NCBI GenBank assembly: GCA_905116865.2
Contig: CAJHNH020000492.1
Location: 185,001 to 249,000 of the forward strand
Length of the DNA: 64,000 nucleotides
From: Candidula unifasciata
Lineage: Eukaryota > Mollusca > Gastropoda > Stylommatophora > Geomitridae
Direction of reading: 5' to 3'
Shown in pieces: positions 11,031 to 22,487 of the stretch (its first letter is position 1; each line of letters opens with the position of its first letter). A program made the translations under genes and the position numbers. Below the pieces are notes generated by a model, which had not been told where the DNA came from, made no database searches, and saw only the letters and a list, made by a program, of their open reading frames with translations.

Positions 11031-11762
11031 CCTGACCAGTTTGAGAATCGCTGGCCTGATTCATCCAAGTTAAATATTATATATTAATAAAGTAACAGAA
11101 AATGTATTGATCGGCACTCGTAGAAAGAAGTACAAAGAAATAAGAACACACTAGACAACATAACAATCGAAAGCTATAGTTACCGTGCCGGGAATCGAAC
11201 CTGTCACCTCCAGACGGCGTGTGCACATCGCCATGGAAACAAATGCACTAAGAACATGGTCAACTAGGCACCCCCCCCCCCCCCCCCCAACAAAAAAAAG
11301 GTGTCTTAGTTGCCATGAATATCGTACAGCTTGAAATCCACAACTTTGGAAAACGGACATAATTCATTTCGAACCATTGAAATGGCACCATAGGTTATGT
11401 GGACTCCATTCGTTAAGCGCTCGACTCTGACCAGTTTGAGAACTGCTAGCCTAGCCTGATTCATCCAAGTTAAAGAATGTGGACTCCATTCGTTAAGCGT
11501 TCGGTACATAGAACTGGCAAACAAACAGATCCTAGGTAAACTGTGAAGCGTTGTCGCACTGCGACATTTTCAACATTCCTTACGTATGTGGACTGACAAC
11601 TAGAAGGATGGAAGATGAACAATCAAACCAGACTTGTAGTTACAGTGCCAAAGGAGGGCTTTTATTAGTGAGACCCAGCGCTGAAGTTATTTATAAGCTA
11701 ATTAAGTGACATTTTGGTAGGGCCTCATAAAGTGTAGGGGCCTAACAAAATTCTTTTGAACT
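11031..11762. other. Unassigned, local duplications and a tRNA-like stretch
   Basis: GACCAGTTTGAGAA..CTGATTCATCCAAGTTAAA occurs at about 11034 and 11432, and GTGGACTCCATTCGTTAAGC at about 11398 and 11479. On the minus strand 11165..11250 carries GGTTCGATTCCCGGCACGG, a B-box-like motif, but no full cloverleaf, so it is read as a SINE head or decayed tRNA. A C run occupies 11271..11288. Confidence 0.5.
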
Positions 11763-12175
11763 TTCTTCTTCTCTTTAAAGTCCATACCGTGTGGCGTTGG
11801 TAGACTTTCAGTCAACTCTGACACAGATGATCCTCCATGCCAGGATGTTAAACTTCTTCTTCTTCGCGTTCACCAGCTGTAAACTCTGGCGGAAAGTTCT
11901 GGTTGTTCATCCACTTTTTGGACTGCAGTCCTGTTCCAGAACCTGAGTGTTGCGTGTGCATCCATTTTACAGATTTGACTCATTTGTATGCAGACTGCTG
12001 GTTCCTTGCCTCTCAGGCAGATGCACTCTGTCTGACTTGAAGCTCCCAATTAGTCGTCTCAAACCGTCCAGCATCTTTTCTCTCGGTCTCCCTTTGCCTC
12101 TCCAACTTTCCAACTGTCACGACGTACTCGTTTTTCCTTTTCATCACATGACATGTTTACTTTCACAAAGGCAGT
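11763..12175 (-). mobile_element. LINE-R3 3' fragment, interrupted by SINE-A
   Basis: The left part (CATACCGTGTGGCGTTGGTA, CAGATGATCCTCCATGCC) and the right part (GTCCAGCATCTTTTCTCTCG, CAACTGTCACGACGTACTCG) match adjacent sequence at 9355..9555. A SINE-A sits between them, so this is one LINE fragment split by an insertion. Confidence 0.85.
11854..12057 (-). mobile_element. SINE-A inserted in LINE-R3
   Basis: The minus-strand element starts with its tail (TTCTTCTTCTTCGCGTTCAC) directly after TTAAAC and ends, 5'-truncated, before TCAAACCGTCC. The uninterrupted LINE reads TTCAAACTGTCC, so a short TNAAAC duplication flanks the insert. Confidence 0.8.
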
Positions 12176-12239
12176 CTTCTTTTGATATATCTTAAATTCT
12201 CCCTGATATTTTCGAAATTATATATATATATATAAATAT

Positions 12240-12470
12240 ATATCGGCTCTGTGGCTAAGTCGATGTGAACGCTTCGTAATGCCAGGGTGCCGGGTTCGAT
12301 CCCAGCTGCGGGCCATGCGCCTTGCGTTGGTTTTGACAGTGGTATCAGGGGGTCGACCGTCCAGAAATGGCAATGGCAAACTACTAGACGTAAATTTGCC
12401 CAGAGAAACCACATAACAGCCAGGGGCTGCTGGGATTGGTTCTGCGACGTCCTGTAAAGGATACGCAACT
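12240..12470 (+). mobile_element. SINE-C copy (tRNA-derived)
   Basis: The head TCGGCTCTGTGGCTAAGTCG resembles an A box and GCCGGGTTCGATCCCAGC is a near-consensus B box at the right distance. The body (GGTTTTGACAGTGGTATCA, GACCGTCCAGAAA, AAACTACTAGACGTAAATTT) and end (GGTTCTGCGACGTCCTGTAA) are shared with copies at 15945, 44905 and 61930. Flanked by AT dinucleotide tracts. Confidence 0.9.
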
Positions 12471-12589
12471 AACCTTTTAAACTGGCATATATATATATAT
12501 ATGTGCACACACACATATATATAATCTCATGCTCTGATTTATAAACGACAACACGTTTCCATTATCCATACATTAAAAGGCGTTTGTAT

Positions 12590-12900
12590 GAGTTAAGAAT
12601 TTACATCATAGCACTTGGGGCATTCTCCGTCCTCATCTTCAGCAGCCAGCGCAGAGTTCCAATACTGATGGTACCGGTCACAATCTGGTTATATGTCTAT
12701 CTTGCCTTTCCTCTGGGTGTAGTGAGCCGGCCAGACCCTCTGGTTACACCCAGGTGTCTCAATCTATCCAGGTCATAATTAATCTTGTTTCTCTACTGAT
12801 TCTGTTGGTTGTTCCCACATCTGCCTTGTCATGTATGAATTCACCACCCAGTAGTGCAGATCCAGCCAATCTGTCTGCCTGTTCATTACCCACCACTTAT
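12590..12900 (-). mobile_element. LINE-H2 C-terminal fragment
   Basis: CAGCAGCCAGCGCAGAGTTCC, ATACTGATGGTACCGGTCAC and CTTGCCTTTCCTCTGGGTGT align with the 3' ends of the H2 copies at 3095 and 27170. On the minus strand this is the degraded C-terminal tip with the preceding spacer and part of the RNase H end. Confidence 0.65.
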
Positions 12901-12939
12901 GTATATGCTTGTAAACACTTTCATTAGATGAGCTGATGT

Positions 12940-13140
12940 AATTTTAAATGGTAGGGCCTCAGAGCTTTATATGGCATAGGACCTCATCGTCTGAATCTGG
13001 CCCTGATGATGAGACCACTCAGTGGCGAAGTAGTTAGGTCATTAGGTTTTTACCATTTTATTAGGTTTAAGATCGAAGATTGCGAGTTCAATTGTGAATT
13101 CTGTCGGATTCTCAGGTCTTTAGGAGATCCCTAGAGGTCG
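12940..13140 (+). other. Possible tRNA-like SINE head
   Basis: CAGTGGCGAAGTAGTTAGGTC followed by GATTGCGAGTTCAATTGTGA has the spacing of A and B boxes, but both boxes deviate from consensus and no second copy was found. Weak call. Confidence 0.3.
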
Positions 13141-13164
13141 TTGCTGAGGCAGCCTTCCTATTCT

Positions 13165-13392
13165 TCTTCGCCCTGGTGGAAGTTTCTGGTTGTTTGCTCA
13201 CTTCTGGACATTAGTCCCGTTCCAGAATTTGAGTGCTGCATGCACATCCGTTTTACAGATTAACTAGTTGCACGCAGACTCTAGCTTCTTCGTCTCTCAG
13301 GCCGATGCACTACGACTTCAAAGAAAACACCCGCAGTTAGTCACCTTTTACGACATGCTTGTTAGGGGGCAGTGGACCTATGTCTCCCCCCC
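13165..13392 (-). mobile_element. SINE-A copy
   Basis: Read on the minus strand, its landmarks run in family order, with GTTCCAGAATTTGAGTGCTGC and CGACATGCTTGTTAGG visible on the plus strand. A C run at its head region shows the usual homopolymer slippage. Confidence 0.75.
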
Positions 13393-13399
13393 CCCTTTT

Positions 13400-13967
13400 T
13401 TTAAAACCTCTAATGGAGCCCCGTAACCTACAAAGGGAGCTGATTTAATGACCTCATACTGATCTCAAGTCCTCTATCACTTCAACTGACCAGAACACAC
13501 TGTTTGCCTGGGCAGTACAATAACAACAATAAACACCCCCCCCCCCCCCCCCCCCCCCCCCGTTATTTTTTTTTTTACCTGTCCAACAATACAGGAAACT
13601 CTCATTAAAACGAGAACACAAAATAATCAAGAAACCCCGGACAAAGAATGAAACACACATTGTAGTATTTTATGTCAACACCACACTAAGCACACTACTG
13701 TAGATATATATAGTCATCACCCTTATGCTATACGATTCCACTCTAGCCAAAATATGTTGTTTCTCTACTATATTATCATCATAAACAAGCTAGCGTAGGA
13801 AATCCTGGGGGTGGGGGGGGGGGGGGGGGGGGGGGGCTTAAGCTTGGGCTAAGTGCACAATAATAATAATCTACACACTTTCTCAGTCTAGTCTAGGTCA
13901 GAGGGGGTGTCACGCTGAACTGTTTTCTTTCGAAAAGAGTCTCTCGTGGGACCTAGGCTCAGGCTGT

Positions 13968-14007
<40 letters not shown>

Positions 14008-15944
14008 TAGGGCCAGTTCTAGATGTTCTGGGGTCGTTAAAGGCTGTCGTGTAGTATAGAACACGCGACATTGGCACTGATGTAACTGGAGACAAGACAA
14101 GGTGACACTCCCTCTGATGAAGAACTGTCTGAGAAAGTATGAATGAAAGGTCAGCCAGCGTCTCGATGGGCCAGGAAACGTGAACAGGGCCATAATTACT
14201 AACACCCCCATAACATGTACAACTGGCCCTAACCCGAACCGAGGTCCCACGAGAGAGTGCATTCTACACTCGTCCAGACCAGCCTGACTAATCATCAATG
14301 ACAGGTTAACTAGTGTGTAGCTGGGCCTGAGTTTGTCACTAGTTCCAAAAACTAATGTATGGGTACACACTTGTTGTTTTCTCAAAAGCGAAAAGGACCC
14401 TTAAGCCTTGTTAAAGTGTGTAGTTATTATTATGTAATGAATGCTTAATAAATGTAACAATATATATATAATATATAATGTGTAACCAAATACTTAAAAA
14501 TATACATGGTTCATCCCCAAAAATTTTTTTTTGGGGGGGGGAGGGCGGGGTGCCCCACCATAATTTTATAGGGGGGGGGGGGGTGTGTGTGTGTGTGAGA
14601 TGGACCAGGTTCTGGCACCCCTGTTAAAAAGCAGTTACGTAACAGATTCACACTAGAGATGTTAATCAACCAATGGCTCACAGACTTTATGCGGCCCTAA
14701 ACACATTCTAGGTGGCCTCACAAGCAAAATTTTAAATAATGTTACACAGTCGCACAACAACAACAAATCCCAGCTTCTCAATGTCAAATGGCCATAGGTT
14801 CATAGACCTTATGTGGTGTGTCAACTCAAAGATAGGAATGCACAACAAAATCACCACAAACTGAAGTACTTAACGAACTAAAACAAAAGGGGGGGGGGGG
14901 GGGGAATAGGGAAGACAGAGTTTGCTAGCATCAAAGGTCTGTTTAAATAAATGCAACCTAGCGAGAAACTGGTTTGCTAATTTGTATAACTCTTTAACCC
15001 GATCGCCCCGAGAAGGCTAAATCTAGCCACTTCCAGTTTTTGACACAGTCCCGTAAACGATACATGGCCATTTCTGCAGTGACCTGTTCTCAAAAAGCAT
15101 AAGATAAAAACCACTTGTTCTATGTGCACATACATAGGCTCAAATGCAAACAGGTTGACTTAAAATTGTCCCTAAGCCTCATTGATAGAGGTTACTAGGT
15201 CACAGCATGAATCACCTGAGGCATATTTGTTTTAGGCCCCAGGGAATGCATTCAATTTAGTTCTTCATTCCTTTCTTGTTTTACTATCTTTACATATCTT
15301 TATATACTTCAAAACAAAAACAAAATGTTTTCAATGTGAATAAAGTAATGTTATAACAATTTATTAGCTACCAAAAAAAAAAAATTTCCGATTTTTTTTC
15401 TCAAAAATTCTTAAGGTTCATGACCTATTTTTATTTAATACCCTGGCAGGGCGAAAGGGTTATTGTGAACACAGTGACCTTCGCAGCATGAGGTAAATGA
15501 TTTGACCACTTGACCATGCATACTCCTGTCTGATTTCAATATACACCCCCTACAAACAAACAAAACTGATGCAGAATACAGAGTATCGCAATATTGTTTA
15601 ATAAACAAAGTTACAAACCAGAAATCACAGATGTGAAGTGTATACAAACTAACTAAGCAAAATATAAGGGCAGACACTTAATGAAACCCCCAATCCTAAT
15701 AAAAGTGCCATTTAAAATGTGAACTGCGTGACAAATTAAAATGTCCTATTTTAAAAAAAAATTATTACTAATGAATGTACAATCAGCAAAAACTGGTATT
15801 TGCTACAGTTCTATTTCTTGTGATTGCTCTCTGACAAACGAGATCTCGTAAGGAAATTGAGTTTGTTTTTTATTTCCCTTTTAGTTTCATACAACTCTGA
15901 GTATAATGTTGACTCAATGGGCCGATATTCTTTTCTTAATGGGC
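13400..15944. other. Unassigned 2.5 kb with long G/C homopolymers
   Basis: Homopolymer runs lie at 13536..13561 (C), 13813..13836 (G), 13968..14005 (G, about 38 bases) and 14889..14904 (G), plus short AT and GT microsatellites near 14460 and 14584. A 165-codon minus-strand frame at 13888..14385 owes its length to the G run (polyproline) and has no recognisable domain, so it is not called a gene. No exon was recognised in the AT-rich remainder. Confidence 0.5.
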
Positions 15945-16175
15945 TCTATGTCAGCATCTGTGGCTTAGGCATTATGAACGCGCTTTGTAATGCCAGAGCG
16001 CCGGGTTCGATCCAAGCTACGGGCCTTGCGCTGGTTTCGACACTGGTATCGAGAAGCCGACCGTCCAGAAAGCAATGACAAACTACTGGACGTATATTTG
16101 CCTAGAAAAACCACAACACCCAAAAAAATGCTAGGGTTGGTTCTGCAACGTCCTGTAAATGCTACGCAACTATTT
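15945..16175 (+). mobile_element. SINE-C copy
   Basis: CTGTGGCTTAGGCATTATGA (diverged A box), GCCGGGTTCGATCCAAGC (B box), GGTTTCGACACTGGTATCG, GACCGTCCAGAAAGCAATGA and GGTTCTGCAACGTCCTGTAA follow the order of the copy at 12240. Confidence 0.9.
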
Positions 16176-16199
16176 TTTTAAATGGGCTCTACAAGGGAA

Positions 16200-16665
16200 A
16201 ACTTGCAGGACAGCTTGTACACTCAGCCTACACGGGCGCAATGGTGAACTACTTAGACAAAGCCTGTGTATCTGCTTCTGCTACAGTGGAGTCTATGGAC
16301 AGGCATCTGTGTATAAAATCTAGGAACAACATTTACCGAAGATGGTAAATTAGATGAAGAAATTACCATCCGAGGCAGTAAAGTAAACTAAGCATTGGGA
16401 AGCAAGCCCTACTCTTACAACACAATACAATCCTGATCGACACAAAGAAACATATCAGACAAAGCATGTTAATTCCACCATAGTGCCAGATATGGTCCCT
16501 CACAACAAGCCAGAAAAGAAAATTAGTAACCATGGAAATCAGATGTCTGAGAAAGGCTGCAGGAGTGACCAGAAGAGACAAAATTAGGAAAAAGGTCATT
16601 AAAGGAAAAAGTCAGCACAGAACCAATTCTAAATTACATATAAGGATAGCAAATCAAATGGTCTG
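16200..16665 (+). mobile_element. LINE-R4 3' fragment (dead)
   Basis: The plus strand contains MEIRCLRKAAGVTRRDKIR and VSTEPILNYI..QIKW, interrupted by stops. The same block (VSIEPILNII..QQIK..FGHVTR) occurs at 57390..57745. It resembles the C-terminal part of RTE-like LINEs. Confidence 0.75.
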
Positions 16666-16794
16666 CCCACTCTGACAGAATGCCTTCGAACGCCATGCCA
16701 TACAAGGAATGCATCATATGTTTATTCGACGGATCAACATTATGGCACCGAGATAAGAGCTCTGTTCTACTTCTAACTCAAGCCAGAGTCTAAA

Positions 16795-17080
16795 GAATCT
16801 CAGCACAGTGCATGAACTCTGTTGCACCGACGAGGATCCTGAAATACTTTGAGTAGATTTTTGGACCCGGGCAGAGCCATTAGGCTATTCTTTTCGAATT
16901 CCAACTGCCAAGGGATTTTTTATGTGCGAAAGAACACACAAAGATCTGACTACCCAGAGACCGGGGGAAATTACTAGAAGTGCACATGAAAAAACCCCAG
17001 CCTTCAACTGGGCTTGAACCCAGGATCTCCAGCACTCAAGGCAGCACCATACCTCGAGACCACTCGGCCCCCAAGGCATA
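16795..17080 (-). mobile_element. SINE-B, full-length minus copy
   Basis: On the plus strand it runs GCACAGTGCATGAACTCTG, CACCGACGAGGATCCTGAAA, CCAACTGCCAAGGGATTTTT, GGGCTTGAACCCAGGATC, CCTCGAGACC. It is the reverse complement of 3915..4190 in the same order, tRNA-like head at the right. Confidence 0.85.
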
Positions 17081-17119
17081 CATCAAAAGAGTTGAACTAG
17101 CGACAAAAGCCTTGGTACT

Positions 17120-17405
17120 GAAAGAGTTAGCTCCCTGTGTGGGTTCCGGAAGAAAAATAAGAATAGACTCACTGCCTCTAAGCAAGCAGGTCACAAAAGG
17201 CAAATATTTAGAGGAGTTTCCTTCAAAGTCAGAATTTATCTGCATGAGAGGCGGAGAACCAACAGTCAGCATATAAAAAAGCCTAATTTGTAAAACAGAA
17301 GTGCATGCAAAACTAAAGTTCTAGAACAAGACCCCAGTCCAGATGTGGACGAACAACCAGAACTGTCCACAGGAGTTTACAGCCGGTGAATGCAAAGAAG
17401 AAAGA
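17120..17405 (+). mobile_element. SINE-A copy, near full length
   Basis: CCCTGTGTGGGTTCCGGAAG, AAAATAAGAATAGACTCACT, AGGAGTTTCCTTCAAAGTC, ACGAACAACCAGAACTGTC, GGTGAATGCAAAGAAGAAAG. Head to tail is intact apart from point changes. Confidence 0.85.
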
Positions 17406-18539
17406 GTTAGCGAGGAAATGGCCTGTTGTGCGATCCCATGGACACTTTGGTCAACAGCAGCCAAGCATCAGTCCATCATCTGGATGCTAACGGTAACTAA
17501 TTTGAGAATCTCACACAACTGTACAGGGTATCTGCAAAGCTTCACTTCACTTTTTATGTTTAAAAAAAACTTAGTACATGATGTCAACAAAAAATTTGCT
17601 CCACAGTCAATCATGAAGCAATATGCAGTGAATGGCTGTCATCTGCTGGGGTAACTCTTTGCTCTTAAAAAAAGAATGGTGTTGTCATCGAAAATAATCA
17701 GAACTACATCTAAAAAAACAACAGACACATTGCAAAAGGTATCACAATAGACGTGTGCACCGATTTCTTGAGGCCCGTGGTGGAAATTTCTAACACCTAT
17801 TATAATGAATATTTCATTAGTACTTCTAGCTTCCCAAAAACAGGTTTAGGCCATAGCAGTGACATTGTAAATAATTTAGTGACTTTTTAAGCAAATTTGT
17901 TGGTGATGTTATGAACTTGGGTTTTTCTACATACAAACTGTAGTGAGACTTTACAAACACCCTTTAAAAGTCAAAAGTTAATTTGATTTGTATTAATCCT
18001 TTTTATCCTAGGCAATTTAGTATAAAACTGTAATAATATGTATGCCTGTTATTTTTTTTTTGCTGAGGTGTAAATACCATTTTTATGGGTAAGTTTTGTT
18101 TACAGTAAAAGCACTACAAACATTATGTGAGCCACTGACCATACTTGCAAAAGTTGTTACGATAAAACTACAACAGATCAAACTAAGGTATAAATAATGG
18201 AAGCACCGTTCACAAAATCTGTTTCAAACAATCAGTCATTCATAAACAGAATTATCATAGTAACTAGAGGTAGGGGATGATAAACAGAAAATAAAAATAA
18301 AAATGAGTGTGATCTTTCAGACTAGAAACTCAGCACGCACGCATACAAATAAATAAAATGTAAATAATTTCAAACTGTGGCATGGACAATACATAGTTTA
18401 AAAATAATAATAATTTAAAAATAAATATTCTACACACTCATACTATCTAACTGTGGCACAACAAAAAATACCCCCCAGGGTCCCATTATGGAGGAGATGA
18501 GAGGGGTGAGAATAGACCACTAGTTCCCTAAGAAAAATG
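17406..18539. other. AT-rich unassigned region
   Basis: No exon, RNA gene or repeat family could be recognised in this ~1.1 kb. Confidence 0.4.
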
Positions 18540-18740
18540 TTTTACATCAACTAATCAGGGGTGTTTCCTCGAAGTCGGATTGCATCTGCCTGAGAGACAA
18601 GGAAGCAACAATCTGCAAACAAAAAAGCCAGATCTGTAAAAGGATGTGCAGGCTAAATTCCAAGTAATCAAACAAGTCCAGAAATGGACCAACCACCAGA
18701 AACTTCCGCCAGAGTTTACTGCTAGTAAACATGAAAAAAC
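18540..18740 (+). mobile_element. SINE-A, 5'-truncated
   Basis: Begins at the ACATCAACTAATCAGGGGTG block and continues through GCATCTGCCTGAGAGACAAG and TTCCGCCAGAGTTTAC to an ATGAAAAAAC tail, followed by a G run at about 18745..18757. Confidence 0.75.
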
Positions 18741-19202
18741 ATGGGGGGGGGGGGGGCATTGCGCAACCACAGCCTAAATGTGGCATGGACAAATTACAGA
18801 AAAGACCAAACAGTACTGGAGCACAGATCCTTGTTCTGGCATGAACAAGATTAACAACAAAAAAAGACATGGTGGACGACTGTCAGAAATTTGTTCTCTT
18901 AACTTCTCCACTGTTGCCATGAAACAAGGGTACGTGTAAGTGTATATGCCCATCTTCATCATTACTAAAATACAAAGCTAAGAAATGACACACCCCCCCC
19001 CACCCTTTTCTCCTAGGATAAGTTACTGCAGCTCTCTGCACTGCAAGTATAACAACAAACTACCATGGAAGTAAAATGGCACCAAACAACACACACAGCA
19101 AACAAACACCACACGGTGATCACTAACCAACTAGTGCCCACAAAAATACACAAACAAACATACAACCATGTTTATTAATCCCTTAACCCAAAGAGACTTA
19201 TT
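18741..19202. other. Unassigned spacer
   Basis: G run, AT-rich sequence and short AAACA-rich stretches. No gene seen. Confidence 0.35.
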
Positions 19203-19348
19203 TAACTCTTCGAGTCCCAGGAGGTTTACAGTCAAAGGCCCAAGGGGTAGTCGAGAGAGATGTAAAATCGGTGCATCTTGCGTTCAGTGGGCTTCTAGGT
19301 AGGAATCTATGAACGTTTGCCACGTTCCTTGGGACTCAAAGAGTTAAA
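19203..19348 (-). mobile_element. MITE-T copy with inverted termini
   Basis: The ends are inverted copies: TTTAACTCTTCGAGTCCCAGG at the left and CCTTGGGACTCAAAGAGTTAAA at the right, about 145 bp apart. Both ends sit at TTAA. The body is the reverse complement of 55957..56110. No coding capacity, so a non-autonomous DNA transposon is the likeliest explanation. Confidence 0.75.
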
Positions 19349-20539
19349 AAAAAAAAAAAACGGCTTCACTAACCGTTATAAATCCCTGGGAAACTTACAA
19401 ATCAGCTTTCTTGCACTTGAAAGTTCCCGAAAAACCTTTTAACTGCATTGGTTCTATCTGCACCTGCACAGTGTTTAGAGGCCTAGTTATGACAATATGT
19501 ACTAAACATAGCACTGGAAAAAAAGGGGGGAGGTGGGATTAGCCCGTCTTCTTATATTTATTAGTGAACTGTACAAAATAGTTTTTTAAAGAGCTTTTTC
19601 CCCAGGAATTCTTGGGTTGTAGGCCATATTTCTTAAGGGTTTCCTGGGTGTAAGGGTTAAATAGTAAAATAATAAGTTTCACTGGGTACTACACTATAAA
19701 AAAAATGAATATTGACAAATGGCATGTAATGAAGTTCATGTTAATAAAAATCATCATCACACTCCTTAGATAAAGGCAATTGTCACTCTTTAGATAATGA
19801 AAACATTAGATTTGTGGAGTCAAAAAATATTTACTGTAAGCAAAAAAATGCACACTATAAATACACATATGCATGTCAATATACTGACTGTAGATAAAGT
19901 AAATCTCTACCTCACCCTGTTGAAGCAAATAAAGAAAGGAAGAGGACCACAGCTACTTAGCTACTACACTGGCCAATGTGACCTAGCATACATGAAACCC
20001 AACTGGCCAGTTTGGCCTAGCACACTTTATTACCAGTTTTAATTTATCTGCAACTAGAGTGTTTAAAAAAGTAAGTAACCTGTAAAAGCCAAATATTTTT
20101 TTTTAATATGTAGATTAGAGAAGAATATGTATGTAATTTTTAAAAAAAAAAATTTTTTTTAAACTAAACAGAAAAGAATAAACAACAATTGTTAGGCTTT
20201 GGACAGGATATCGCTAACTAAAAAAAATAGGCATTAAATAATCTGCCACCTATAAATGTGGAGCAGACGGATTCCTGCGCATAAGCTGCAGGATTTCACA
20301 AACCACTCCTGGTAGAGACGGAGGGATCTGGAACAACAGCACTATGTTGCAAGCTGTCAGGCAGCGGTCTTAAACACACCGTTTGTGACCCAGGTAGGGA
20401 CTGAATGTTCAGCATGGCAGATGTCAAACGCAGGTTACCAATAAATCCACCGCAGATCCTTTACAACAGGCACATCAAACATTCGGCCCTTTGCAAGCAC
20501 ATATGCAGCCCGCACAATGGATACCTAAGCTATAAATTT
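19349..20539. other. AT-rich unassigned region
   Basis: No recognisable gene. A short local duplication (ACTGGCCA..T..GCCTAGCA) lies near 19970..20025. Confidence 0.35.
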
Positions 20540-20665
20540 TTATTAAAAGACTTCAATTAGCTGTCAATGACGTTAATTAGTTGTCAATGACGTTAATTAG
20601 CTGTCAATTATGTTAATTAGTTGTCAATGACATTAATTAGCTGTCAATTACTTCAGTCAGCTGTC
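20540..20665. repeat. 20-bp tandem repeat
   Basis: About six units of GTTAATTAGCTGTCAATGAC, alternating GCTG/GTTG at one position. Confidence 0.9.
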
Positions 20666-20929
20666 AGTGCTAATACCATTATCAAAATAGACTTGAGGCG
20701 AATTGCTGCCCAAATCACCTGCAACTTAATGTAACCCAATGTGCAGGGGTTTTGAAACTACGTTCATAGTCTGGAAGCCAGATTGGTTACTGCATGTTAC
20801 TAATTGCTAACATGATTATTACCCAATGAAAAATGAAAAATGTGTAAGCTCTTAGTTACCATAGACCACTAGAAGTGGCTCAGAAAACTGCACCAAATTG
20901 CTTAAACTTTACTTAAGGGTGGCTCTGGT

Positions 20930-21745
20930 GGTTAAGACTCCATGAGCTGGGAGACCTTACCAGTAGTTGAGTCTCTGACAAGGCAGACCTTACCAGAAGT
21001 TAAGTCTTCAGGAGTTCGATCAAAAGGGGAGAAAATTTACCAGTAGTTGAGACTCCACGAGTAGTCTCCAGCAAGGGGAAAATTTACCAGTAGTCGAGAC
21101 TCCAGTAGTAGTCTCCAACAGAGGAGATGTTACCAGTAATTGAGACTCCAGTAGTAGTCTCCAACAGAGGAGATGTTACCAGTAATTGAGACTCCAGTAG
21201 TAGTCTCCAACAGAGGAGATGTTACCAGTAATTGAGACTCCAGTAGTAGTCTCTAACAGGGAAGACGTTACCAGTAATTGAGACTCCAGTAGTAGTCTCC
21301 AACAGAGGAGACGTTACCAGTAACTGAGACTCCAGTAGTAGTCTCCAACAGAGGAGACGTTACCAGTAATTGAGACTCCAGTAGTAGTCTCCAACAGAGG
21401 AGATGTTACCAGTAATTGAGACTCCAGTAGTAGTCTCCAACAGGGGAGACGTTACCAGTAATTGAGACTCCAGTAGTAGTCTCCAACAGGGGAGACGTTA
21501 CCAGTAATTGAGACTCCAGTAGTAGTCTCCAACAGGGGAGATGTTACCAGTAATTGAGACTGCAGTAGTAGTCTCCAACAGGGGAGACGTTACCAGTAAT
21601 TGAGACTCCAGTAGTAGTCTCCAACAGAGGAGACGTTACCAGTAATTGAAACTCCAGGAGTAGGCTCTGACAATGGGAGACCCTACCAGCAGTTGAGTCT
21701 CCAGGGGTAGGCTCCTAGGTGGGAGACTAAAATTACTCCAAAGTC
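20930..21745. repeat. 46-bp minisatellite with internal dyad
   Basis: About 16 units. The core of each unit contains GAGACT, an 8-base spacer, and AGTCTC, so every unit can form a small hairpin. Units at 21129..21640 are nearly identical; the flanking ones are diverged. Confidence 0.95.
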
Positions 21746-22487
21746 AGCTCCAACACAGGAAACCTTGACATTAGTTATACTACTTTAGAGGCAGAACAAG
21801 AAGCAGACTATAAAAGGTTGTTTAACAGAATAGCAGAAGCAACAGATCCCAGTTGGTACGCAGCCCATTCAAAGGCCTTGTCTAAAAAGCTCTCAATGCA
21901 ATGGTGTCAAAGGTCACAAGACAAACAGAAGGGACAAATTTGTTAATTCTACAATAGCCCACACACACAAAATAAAATCACTAGCTACTATAGCAGATGT
22001 GCAAGTTAACACTCACACAGATATATAAAAACGCATAATAAATCACTAAATGTAGTGCTATAGTGTACCAGCTAAAGTTCCTGGGAAACACAGACGGCCA
22101 GGACGATGCTGACATCACCACCCATCGAATGCTGATTCCCCTACAAAAATAAAAAGCATCAAGAGTCTTAGCATCATTTGCCCATTTCCACAGGCCTAAA
22201 AAGGTTCGTTGACTCTTTTTTTAAAATAATTCTTGGGCACAGTGGCTGAAACTACGATGTATGATACGCTAACAATCCTAAAGAGTCTACTAACTCAGTT
22301 TTGTAATTTCACTCATATTTTATCAGACGTTATTAACAACATTGCTAATAAATATGCAGAATAGCCACATTAATTAGTTTTATTTAATTAACCTCATCCA
22401 AAATTTCTTACAGACAATCGTAACCCGTGATCACAGTTACTAACAGTCTGGGCAATGCAAGACAAAAGACCTAGTAGAGGGAGACAA
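21746..22487. other. Unassigned, possible SINE-G trace
   Basis: ACGGCCAGGACGATGCTGACATCACC near 22093 resembles the middle of SINE-G (see 30761..31030). The rest is unrecognised. Confidence 0.35.

Noticed and set aside
11165..11250. Minus-strand tRNA gene with GGTTCGATTCCCGG
   Set aside because: I could not find consistent anticodon and acceptor stems. A decayed tRNA or SINE head is more likely.
13888..14385. A 165-codon minus-strand frame as a host gene
   Set aside because: It depends on a 38-base G run read as polyproline, and its remaining parts show no domain, splice sites or conservation that I can recognise.
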